Source: a bacterium
GTDB lineage: Bacteria > SM23-31 > JAUVVT01
Length of the DNA: 5,184 nucleotides
NCBI GenBank assembly: GCA_030616165.1
Contig: JAUWXV010000260.1
Location: 1 to 5,184 of the forward strand
Reading direction: 5' to 3'
The first letter of the stretch is position 1; every line of letters starts with the position of its first letter. Positions 1-5,184 of this stretch are shown here, piece by piece. A program made the translations under genes and the position numbers. Under the pieces are notes generated by a model that had not been told where the DNA came from, made no database searches, and worked only from the letters and a program-made list of their open reading frames with translations.

Positions 1-1
1 A

Positions 2-679
2 ATGAATTACAACTCCAAGGTCGGTTTTTTGGCTTTATTAATGTGTCTATGTTTATTAGCCGTTCCTTGTTTTTCTCAGGTAGGTGACCAGGAGAAAAAT
101 ATTGATGAAAAAGTGGAAAAACTTCTCGCAAGCTACAGATGGAGAGATATGAATGTTCCTGAAGTTGATGGAAAGGCATTGTATGACATAATCATCAAAA
201 ATAAATACAAGAAAGCCCTTGAAGTTGGTACATCTACAGGTCATTCAGGGATATGGATTGCCTGGGCGCTCAGCAAAACAGGAGGAAAACTCATTACGAT
301 TGAAATCAATAGAGGACGTTATAATCAGGCTTTAGAAAATTTTAAAGAAGCCGGTCTCAGTGAATTTATAGATGCCAGGCTTGCTGATGCTCATGAACTT
401 GTACCTGAACTTCAAGGTCCCTTCGATTTTATTTTTATAGATGCGGATAAGGATTGGTACACAAATTATGCAAAATCATTGGTGCCTAAACTTGAAGTCG
501 GTGGGTGCTTGACTGCCCACAATGTATCTGATTATGGATCAGGACGTTGGGGCAGAAGGGGCCGTGGTATGACAGGAGGTTTTCTTGATTATATGAGAAG
601 CTTACCTTATATAGAGACGAGTTTCGCCAGTGGAAGGGGTTCTGGGCTTTCGGTTAGCTATAAAAGAGAGGATAAATAA
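2..679 (+). CDS. Class I SAM-dependent O-methyltransferase (catechol-O-methyltransferase-like) with N-terminal Sec signal
   Basis: This 225-residue protein belongs to the metal-dependent O-methyltransferase group (catechol OMT / caffeoyl-CoA OMT type), which moves a methyl group from SAM to a hydroxyl. Residues 1-25 look like a signal peptide: Lys6, a hydrophobic run at about 8-23, and probable cleavage after CFS before Gln26. The SAM-binding glycine motif is EVGTSTGHS (74-82), and Glu101 in TIEIN would bind the ribose. FIDADK (145-150) supplies the first metal Asp (D147) and the position of the catalytic Lys (K150). The usual second metal motif Asp-Asn is His-Asn here (H173-N174). The C-terminus (FLDY, then GLSVSYK) closes the Rossmann fold. 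The ATG is one base from the window edge, so its RBS is unseen and an upstream in-frame start cannot be excluded; the signal peptide makes this ATG plausible. The substrate is unknown. The next gene on this strand is 540 bases away, so co-transcription is doubtful. Confidence 0.9.
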   Translation: MNYNSKVGFLALLMCLCLLAVPCFSQVGDQEKNIDEKVEKLLASYRWRDMNVPEVDGKALYDIIIKNKYKKALEVGTSTGHSGIWIAWALSKTGGKLITIEINRGRYNQALENFKEAGLSEFIDARLADAHELVPELQGPFDFIFIDADKDWYTNYAKSLVPKLEVGGCLTAHNVSDYGSGRWGRRGRGMTGGFLDYMRSLPYIETSFASGRGSGLSVSYKREDK

Positions 680-744
680 GTTAAATATAAAGGCGTGCAT
701 CTGTTCAGGTAGTTCACAGAATAGTACGAGGAACAATGAAAGCC

Positions 745-872
745 TATTGCTGAGAAATCCAATCTTTTCTGTGCTACAGGTTTTTTAGCAGTGAATTGTA
801 GAACCCCATTTTTGGGCTTCGTATGATAAAGCTCCCTTATATTTATTTTTGTTGAACAAATATTTGGGAGTT
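745..872 (+). other. Cluster of three potential RNA hairpins downstream of the methyltransferase
   Basis: Three stems follow each other with short linkers. Hairpin A pairs 745-760 with 779-793 (UGCUGAGAAA and CC against GG and UUUUUUAGCA, with G-U wobbles and a one-base bulge at 758). Hairpin B is 801-820: GAA/TTC and CCC/GGG arms with one C-C mismatch around an ATTTTT loop. Hairpin C is 830-872: CTCCC (832-836) pairs with GGGAG (866-870), and ATATTT (839-844) pairs with AAATAT (858-863) across a TT/TT internal loop. None is followed by a clean U-tract, so a classical terminator is not clear. The cluster could be a 3'-UTR structure, a small RNA or chance folding in AT-rich DNA. The pairings were found by eye, without energies. 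Confidence 0.3.
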
Positions 873-1146
873 AATATACCTTTCATTTAAATTTAAACAT
901 TCTACTGTTATTAATCGTAATTAAATACTTCCCTGAAATCTTATCTATTCCTGTTTCATTAACTTTTACATAATAAACAAAATATACACGAATTCCCTTT
1001 TTATATTTTTTATCCATTTCGGAGCATTAAATAGAATTGTATTTATAAATGTTTCCGTTTTTAGAATTTATCTTTTGCAGTTGGTCAATTTTTCTCAAAG
1101 CATAAATTTTGAAAATAAATCTTGATTTTTTTCTAATTAAATAGTA

Positions 1147-1190
1147 GAATTATAATAGTATTGAATTATAATGATGAACAGTAATTCATC
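1147..1190 (+). promoter_or_regulatory. Probable promoter/operator region of the radical SAM gene
   Basis: The 10-base sequence GAATTATAAT occurs twice, at 1147-1156 and 1163-1172, a 16-base repeat period. Each copy ends in a perfect -10 hexamer TATAAT (1151-1156 and 1167-1172). A perfect inverted repeat follows at once: GATGAA (1173-1178), a six-base spacer, then TTCATC (1185-1190). No good -35 box is found at 17 bases from either hexamer. Transcription from the second TATAAT would begin near 1179, inside the inverted repeat, so the repeat could be an operator or a 5'-leader hairpin. Assignment as a promoter is inference. Confidence 0.4.
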
Positions 1191-1204
1191 TACAGTTCGA
1201 TGAT

Positions 1205-1209
1205 AGGAG
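1205..1209 (+). promoter_or_regulatory. Shine-Dalgarno AGGAG for the GTG start at 1220
   Basis: AGGAG lies ten bases before the GTG at 1220. This decides the start: reading upstream in frame there is no ATG before a stop (TGA at 1175-1177), and beginning at GTG gives a complete Tat signal peptide. Confidence 0.7.
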
Positions 1210-1219
1210 TAAATTCCAA

Positions 1220-2332
1220 GTGAAGGAAAAATCGAGAAGACAATTTATTAAGTCATGCTTTTATGCGGCAATATCAGGACTAAGCCCTGCCTTTATCTCC
1301 CTATGTGCTGGATGCAAAAAAAATGAAAAATCAACTTCCCTGCCTGACATCCCTGGCCATGAGAATAAGGAACAGCCCGTAGTTGCAGGAACAGCGAAAA
1401 ATAATCCCGATTTTGAACCTGCTTATTTGAAACTACACAGAAGCGGAGAGTTGAAAAAGAGAGGGAAAGAGCTATGGGATATAATGGAAAGTTGCAGGTT
1501 ATGTCCAAGAGAGTGCGGAGCCAGTCGTCTTGATGGGAATGAGGGATTCTGTCATGCTTCATCTCAACTTGAGATTTCATCTTATCATCCACATCACGGA
1601 GAAGAAAAACCTCTCCGTGGAACAGGCGGTTCCGGAACCATATTTTTAACAAATTGTAATCTTAGATGTGTTTTTTGCATAAACTGGGAAATCAGCCAAG
1701 GAGGAATAGGAGAGCCAAAAAGCATTGAAGATATGGCGGATATGATGCTCGAACTTCAAAAAACAGGATGCCATAATATTAATTTTGTTACACCGACCCA
1801 TTACTCTCCGCATATTGTTCTTGCAGTTGATATTGCAGCAGGTAAAGGTTTGCGAATTCCTATAGTATACAATACCAGCGGATTTGAACGTCTGGAGATA
1901 TTGAAAAGGCTTGATGGTATAGTCAATATTTACCTGCCCGACTTCAAGTATTTCGATGGCGAAATGTCAGCAAAATACTCATCGTATGCAGAGACCTATC
2001 CCGAGTTTGCAAAAGCGGCTCTGCTCGAAATGCACCGTCAGGTAGGAGTGGCAAAACCTGCTGATGATGGTCTTATGTACAAAGGGCTGATGATACGTCA
2101 TCTGGTAATGCCGAACAGAGTCAGTGGAACAAAGAATGTGATTGAATGGATAACTGAAAATCTTCCTAAAGAAACTTATTTTAACATTATGTCGCAATAT
2201 AGACCGATATATAAAGCATTTGATTATCCAGAGATCGCCCGGAGAATAACCCGCAAAGAATACAATGAAGCCTTAAAATGGGCGAAAGAATCAGGCCTCA
2301 CAAATCTTGACATCCAGGGATTCCCGTTTTAG
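1220..2332 (+). CDS. Radical SAM protein, COG1313 (PflA/PflX-like), with Tat signal and possible lipoprotein anchor
   Basis: This 370-residue protein resembles pyruvate formate-lyase activating enzyme homologues of the COG1313 type, whose substrate is not established. The N-terminus SRRQFIK (5-11) matches the Tat consensus. A hydrophobic stretch (about 13-31) follows, ending in LCAGC, so Cys32 could be lipidated, although the -3 residue is Cys rather than Leu. A polar, low-complexity linker (about 33-65) would suit a surface tether. Family motifs follow: CRLCPRECG with Cys92, 95, 99 and then Cys111 (a likely second metal site); GSGTIFLTNCNLRCVFC, where Cys146, 150 and 153 form the CxxxCxxC that binds the SAM [4Fe-4S] cluster; NFVTPTHYSPH (188-198); IPIVYNTSGFE; IYLPDFKY; and a C-terminal IRHLVMPN segment. 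The barrel appears complete. Start is GTG with a good Shine-Dalgarno. No glycyl-radical enzyme is in view. It converges with the sugar-binding gene. Family call is firm; export is predicted from sequence only. Confidence 0.92.
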   Translation: MKEKSRRQFIKSCFYAAISGLSPAFISLCAGCKKNEKSTSLPDIPGHENKEQPVVAGTAKNNPDFEPAYLKLHRSGELKKRGKELWDIMESCRLCPRECGASRLDGNEGFCHASSQLEISSYHPHHGEEKPLRGTGGSGTIFLTNCNLRCVFCINWEISQGGIGEPKSIEDMADMMLELQKTGCHNINFVTPTHYSPHIVLAVDIAAGKGLRIPIVYNTSGFERLEILKRLDGIVNIYLPDFKYFDGEMSAKYSSYAETYPEFAKAALLEMHRQVGVAKPADDGLMYKGLMIRHLVMPNRVSGTKNVIEWITENLPKETYFNIMSQYRPIYKAFDYPEIARRITRKEYNEALKWAKESGLTNLDIQGFPF

Positions 2333-2617
2333 AGAAATTTATTCAATTACTATAAAGCTCTTCTTGAACATAGTGTTTATTAATAAGCGGTTAAGAAAAG
2401 GAGTGCGAACAGTATTCAACACTGCGTAACTAATGCAGGCTGTCGCTGATGACATTAGGGATGAAAAAGGTTATATGTAATTACGCTTGTTTTTGCTCTC
2501 TGTTAGTATTATCACAATAAGAGAAAAAGCCCAAGTCCAACATCCATCAAATCAAACCTTAAAACCTTTACTCTCTGTTCATCTGCGTTTCCTCGTTTCA
2601 TTTTCCTAAATCCCAAA
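2333..2617. other. 285-base convergent intergenic region
   Basis: This gap lies between the 3' ends of the radical SAM gene (+) and the sugar-binding gene (-). No gene is visible. It holds the hairpin at 2430-2458. The 9-mer CTCTCTGTT occurs at 2496-2504 and 2571-2579, and near-tandem AAACCTTA/AAACCTTT lies near 2555-2570. The stretch TTCATCTGCGTTT (about 2578-2590) has the look of short dispersed intergenic repeats seen in some environmental genomes, but that is recollection only. No hairpin-plus-T-tract terminator was found on either strand. Confidence 0.6.
2430..2458. terminator. Weak hairpin, possible bidirectional terminator between convergent genes
   Basis: CTAATG (2430-2435) pairs with CATTAG (2453-2458). 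Inside it CAG (2436-2438) pairs with CTG (2446-2448), leaving a seven-base loop and an ATGA bulge on the 3' side. The position between convergent genes is where a shared terminator would be expected, but no T-run follows the stem in either direction. It is a weak candidate only. Confidence 0.2.
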
Positions 2618-3568
2618 TCACGGAACAATTTGCAGGAGATTCTGGATTTCCGAATTATAAAAGTTTTCCATAGTTACTGACTCTACCCCCGTATCTATAT
2701 ATTCAGGTACATCTTTTCCTTTTATCACCTCCATTGCAGTTTTTACACCAAGATAGCCCATAGCAAAAGGGTCCTGAACAATCAGTGCCTGCATGACACC
2801 TGATTTCAGGGCTTCGATTTCATTCTCAGCAGCATCAAAAGCAACTAATTTCACAATTCCCTGTAAGCCTCGTCCAATCAAAGCTTGTGCACAGCCAATC
2901 GCACCTGCCTCATTTGCTGCGAAAATCCCCGCAATGTCAGGAAATGCAGTGAGAACATCCTCTGTTATAGACATCGCTGCTGCTACATCATTTTGATTAT
3001 ACTGAACAACTACTAATTCTATTTCGGGATATTTCTTCAATTCTTCTCTGAATCCTTTTTCTCTGTCTATCTGTGAAGAAGCACCAGGTACCGATGGGAA
3101 ACAGGCAACTTTACCTTTTTTGCCGATTAAATCCGATAAAACACCTGCTGCTTTTTCTCCTCCAAGAACATTATCCGTGGCAATAAAACATTTTGGTATA
3201 TCTGAATCAACATCCGAATCGATAGTTATAATAGGTATTCCTTTAGCGTTTGCTTTTTCAATTACCGTCACAAGTGCTTTTACGTCGCAGCTTGCAAGAA
3301 CAATAGCATCAACATTTTTATTAATATAATTTTCAACTATTGCAATCTGAGCAGGTATATCAGTTTCAAGTGCAGGACCATTCCAGACGATGTCTATTCC
3401 AAACTCTCTTCCCGCAGAATCCGCGCCTGCCTTAACCGTGAGCCAGAATGAATTAGTCAATCCCTTCGGGCTGACCAAAAACTCCAGTCTTTCAACATCG
3501 GATTGAGAACATGAAAAACAAGACGAATAAATAAAAATAAACAGTATTGTTTTTAAATAATTTATCAT
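2618..3568 (-). CDS. Ribose-type sugar ABC transporter substrate-binding lipoprotein (RbsB-like, periplasmic binding protein family)
   Basis: The protein is 316 residues from the ATG at 3566-3568. This start gives a normal lipoprotein signal (Lys6, a hydrophobic run, then Cys17 or Cys20 in SSCFSC). An in-frame ATG at 3608-3610 would add 14 residues, including charged ones, before it. Neither start has a Shine-Dalgarno. The two-lobed type I sugar-binding fold (Peripla_BP_4) is complete. Numbering from the inner start, the positions that hold pentose in E. coli RbsB seem conserved: Asn39, Phe41 and Trp42; Asp117 in TIDSD; Arg169 in DREKGF; Asn219 in AANE; Asp245 in AFDAAE; Gln265 in IVQDPF. A hydrated sugar or similar polyol ligand is therefore likely, delivered to an ABC importer or a sensor at the membrane surface. 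No permease, ATPase or kinase gene lies beside it in this window. It is divergent from the cyclase gene. Confidence 0.88.
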   Translation of the reverse strand: MINYLKTILFIFIYSSCFSCSQSDVERLEFLVSPKGLTNSFWLTVKAGADSAGREFGIDIVWNGPALETDIPAQIAIVENYINKNVDAIVLASCDVKALVTVIEKANAKGIPIITIDSDVDSDIPKCFIATDNVLGGEKAAGVLSDLIGKKGKVACFPSVPGASSQIDREKGFREELKKYPEIELVVVQYNQNDVAAAMSITEDVLTAFPDIAGIFAANEAGAIGCAQALIGRGLQGIVKLVAFDAAENEIEALKSGVMQALIVQDPFAMGYLGVKTAMEVIKGKDVPEYIDTGVESVTMENFYNSEIQNLLQIVP

Positions 3569-3621
3569 GGTGATACTATCAAAAAATTGTTTAGAAACCA
3601 AAATAAACATGAATTGCTATT

Positions 3622-3641
3622 GTATATTTATCATAATATAC
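3622..3641. promoter_or_regulatory. 20-base inverted repeat upstream of the sugar-binding gene, candidate operator
   Basis: The perfect seven-base arms GTATATT (3622-3628) and AATATAC (3635-3641) flank a six-base spacer. The repeat ends 53 bases before the preferred start at 3568, or 11 bases before the alternative at 3610. Its size suits a dimeric repressor site, but the arms are mostly A/T, so chance is possible. Confidence 0.3.
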
Positions 3642-4013
3642 TAAATTTTTCTTATTTTTTATTATATTTTTCAAATAATAAAGAAACTCGATTCTTGCTC
3701 ACTCTTAATGTTGTCACAAACAGCGTAAAAATAAATTTTTAGTCGTGAAAAAGGTTGTAAAAAGTTTTTAATACAGTTATAAATTTTTATTGCAAAATAA
3801 ATTTTATTGATTTAAATTAAAGTTGTATTATATGAACGATTATTAATAAAGAATTAATCCAAAATTTTACTTAATAAAAGAAGTATCTAAAATTTCTGGT
3901 TCTTGAATTGAAACACAGCTGTTCCTTAAACCTGTATTCTGTTTTGTGGTTTCTATAACTTAATATAAACAAAATCTCGTAATAAGAAACAACTTTTTTA
4001 TAAATTATTAAGG

Positions 4014-4050
4014 TAAATAAAGAAAGCTTTATTTAAAAAGTTCTTATAAT
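4014..4050 (+). promoter_or_regulatory. Inverted repeat and -10-like box just upstream of the cyclase gene
   Basis: The perfect nine-base arms TAAATAAAG (4014-4022) and CTTTATTTA (4027-4035) flank a four-base AAAG loop. A perfect TATAAT follows at 4045-4050, eleven bases before the ATG. If that box is used, transcription would begin at about 4057 and the mRNA would be almost leaderless. This agrees with the lack of a Shine-Dalgarno before 4061. The inverted repeat would then cover the -35 position, as a repressor or activator site might. No recognisable -35 hexamer is present. Alternatively the promoter lies further upstream and the repeat is a leader hairpin. Confidence 0.35.
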
Positions 4051-4060
4051 CGACCAAACA

Positions 4061-5184
4061 ATGAATGAACAAAGAAAATTAGCCGCTATCATGTTCACTG
4101 ACATTGCCGGCTATACCGCCTTGATGGGAAAAGATGAACAGAAGGCAATGCAAATTCTCCATAAGCATCGTAATGTGCTGATGCCACTAATCAAGCAATT
4201 CAACGGTGAATGGTTAAAAGAGATGGGTGACGGCACTCTTTCGAGTTTTTACAGCGCCGTAGATGCGGTAAACTGTGCGATGGAGATTCAACGCTCATTA
4301 AAAGACGACCCTGATCTTAATATTCGTATCGCTATTCATGTTGGTGAAGTGATATTAAAGGGAAAAGATATGTATGGTGATGCGGTTAATGTAGCTTCCA
4401 GAATTGTACCATTAGCTCCGCCCGGCGGGATTTGTATCTCCGAAAGGGTATATTCTAATATCAAAAACCAACCTGGTATCAAAACTCATTCAATTGGCAA
4501 ACATAATCTTAAAAATGTTGATGAAGAGATAGAAATTTATTCCGTCGATATAGACGAAGATATTCTTCAACAAAATGAAATTTCTATTCCCGGTGAACCT
4601 GCTCCGGAGGGGGAAAAATCTCAGGATGATGTTGGTCTTGCAGCGGAAGATAATCTCCAGCAGTTTAGTAGTTTACTTCTTAAAGGTTCTATAGAAGAAG
4701 CCGTTCAGTTGCAGCGCCAGGATAAATTTAATGATAAAGATATTTTACCGCACGTAAAGGATGCGTTTATAACTCACAAACAAGCCGGCAATTTCCGACA
4801 TGCTTTCGAGATAGCAAAGCGGTTTAAATTTATCCAAGAAGATCCAAAGCCAATCTGCATTGAAGAATGGAATCGACTTAATAATGAAGGAAAGTTTGAA
4901 GTGGCGGCTCAATGGGCTAAAGAACAAGGTTTATCCAATGTGGAAATAGAGCGGTCCTCAATCATGGCATATAAAAAATACATCCAGGATGGAAAGGTGG
5001 AACCCGCACTGCGGATTCTGGACGATTATAATCTCAATAAAGAAAATTTACTCAGCGAAACAATCGCAGAATTTGACCGTGCATATACATCCGGAGAATA
5101 TTACAAAGCGGCGTTTCTCGGGAAAAAGTTTAATCTTTCAGAAAATCGAACTTTTACATCTGCGATTCAAGCATGTACTTCTGC
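4061..5184 (+). CDS. Class III adenylate cyclase with C-terminal 34-residue helical repeats (3' end beyond window)
   Basis: The frame is open from ATG 4061 to the window edge: 374 whole codons, no stop. Residues 1 to about 165 are a class III nucleotide cyclase domain. All six catalytic positions are present with usual spacing: metal Asp14 (FTDIAGYT) and Asp57 (GDG); purine-selecting Lys53 and Asp103; and transition-state Asn110 and Arg114 (NVASR). The Lys/Asp pair predicts ATP, hence cAMP, as product. There is no membrane segment or signal peptide in the visible part, so it is probably cytoplasmic. An acidic linker (about 163-198) leads to a helical region where G-x-[IFVY]-x-x-A recurs at Gly209, 243, 277, 311 and 345, exactly 34 residues apart. 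This is TPR length, and the Gly, aromatic and Ala fit TPR positions 15, 17 and 20. The repeats probably bind a partner or regulate the cyclase. There is no Shine-Dalgarno. The gene is divergent from the sugar-binding gene. Confidence 0.93.
   Translation, partial: MNEQRKLAAIMFTDIAGYTALMGKDEQKAMQILHKHRNVLMPLIKQFNGEWLKEMGDGTLSSFYSAVDAVNCAMEIQRSLKDDPDLNIRIAIHVGEVILKGKDMYGDAVNVASRIVPLAPPGGICISERVYSNIKNQPGIKTHSIGKHNLKNVDEEIEIYSVDIDEDILQQNEISIPGEPAPEGEKSQDDVGLAAEDNLQQFSSLLLKGSIEEAVQLQRQDKFNDKDILPHVKDAFITHKQAGNFRHAFEIAKRFKFIQEDPKPICIEEWNRLNNEGKFEVAAQWAKEQGLSNVEIERSSIMAYKKYIQDGKVEPALRILDDYNLNKENLLSETIAEFDRAYTSGEYYKAAFLGKKFNLSENRTFTSAIQACTS

Larger units (their letters stand above)
680..1219. other. 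540-base intergenic region, AT-rich, no gene seen
   Basis: No convincing protein gene is visible. The few ATG-initiated frames on the + strand are very short (5 codons from 736, about 10 codons from 823). The left half (about 690-875) is less AT-rich and contains three successive inverted repeats, described separately. The middle (about 875-1120) is AT-rich with no recognised signal. The right end holds the probable promoter and ribosome-binding site of the radical SAM gene. Confidence 0.7.
3569..4060. other. Divergent intergenic region of about 490 bases, extremely AT-rich
   Basis: The region lies between the 5' ends of the sugar-binding gene (-) and the cyclase gene (+). It is dominated by A and T runs and has no frame of useful length. 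It should contain the promoters of both genes. An inverted repeat lies near each start (3622-3641 and 4014-4035), described separately. Small A/T palindromes such as TAAAAAGTTTTTA near 3758-3771 are expected by chance here. No tRNA or other RNA gene was recognised. Confidence 0.7.

Noticed and set aside
736-753. ATG preceded by a purine-rich stretch (ACGAGGA) in the gap after the methyltransferase
   Set aside because: The frame ends after five codons (MKAYC) with no sign of a conserved leader peptide or attenuator linked to a downstream gene.
769-786. Small stem CTGT/ACAG followed by GTTTTTT, resembling an intrinsic terminator
   Set aside because: A four-base-pair stem is too weak to support a terminator call, and the T-run is better explained as the 3' arm of the larger hairpin 745-793.
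1293-1652. Open frame of 119 codons on the minus strand inside the radical SAM gene
   Set aside because: It is fully antisense to a confidently identified conserved gene, has no recognisable family motifs, and its protein looks like a shadow translation.
2276-2317. Similarity between the radical SAM C-terminus (KWAKESGLTNLDIQ) and cyclase repeat residues 284-297 (QWAKEQGLSNVEIE)
   Set aside because: Eight of fourteen residues match, but this is a single short amphipathic-helix-plus-turn segment. The radical SAM stretch is the normal end of its family and shows no 34-residue repetition, so chance is the simplest explanation.
2390-2430. GTTA...TAAC pair resembling integron attC ends
   Set aside because: The core-like ends face the wrong way for an attC site, the internal arms do not pair well, and there is no integron gene or cassette structure.
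2793-3329. Two plus-strand open frames (67 and 69 codons) inside the sugar-binding gene
   Set aside because: Both lie antisense to the binding-protein gene, and their low-complexity Ala/Ser/Ile composition is the usual shadow of that family's codons.
3758-3804. Short A/T palindromes (TAAAAAGTTTTTA, AAAATAAATTTT) in the divergent gap
   Set aside because: Such palindromes are expected by chance in DNA this rich in A and T, and neither sits at a position suggesting a function.
4745-4927. Minus-strand frame of 60 codons inside the cyclase repeat region
   Set aside because: It is antisense to the continuous cyclase reading frame, with no start signal or recognisable content.

Overview
The window is AT-rich, with long, very AT-rich gaps between genes. 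It carries four protein genes: three complete and one running off the right edge. Nothing in it fixes the taxon. Relaxed lipoprotein and Sec signals (for example a mature N-terminus after FSQ), weak or absent Shine-Dalgarno sequences at some starts, and the mix of families would suit a Gram-negative bacterium of the Bacteroidota/Ignavibacteria/Marinimicrobia-like kind from an environmental sample. That placement is inference. No tRNA, rRNA, CRISPR array, insertion sequence or phage gene was seen.

Layout. (1) 2-679 (+): a catechol-O-methyltransferase-like class I SAM methyltransferase with an apparent Sec signal peptide. (2) 680-1219: a 540-base gap with three consecutive potential RNA hairpins (about 745-872), then a probable promoter/operator region. 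(3) 1220-2332 (+): a COG1313-type (PflA/PflX-like) radical SAM protein starting with GTG, with a near-perfect Tat signal and a possible lipidation cysteine. (4) 2333-2617: a convergent gap with a small hairpin. (5) 2618-3568 (-): a ribose-type sugar-binding lipoprotein with no ABC permease or ATPase beside it. (6) 3569-4060: a divergent, extremely AT-rich regulatory gap with one inverted repeat near each gene. (7) 4061 to the right edge (+): a class III adenylate cyclase catalytic domain joined to a C-terminal array of helical repeats in exact 34-residue register.

How they fit together. The genes do not form an obvious operon: two are far apart on the same strand, then there is a convergent pair and a divergent pair. 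Two themes stand out. All three complete proteins carry export signals, and two of those are SAM-dependent enzymes, whose cofactor is normally cytoplasmic. The orphan sugar-binding lipoprotein also sits head-to-head with a cyclase that has an intact active site and a solenoid-like repeat domain. No well-known named system is recognised. The most unusual items are the Tat-exported radical SAM protein and the cyclase-repeat fusion.
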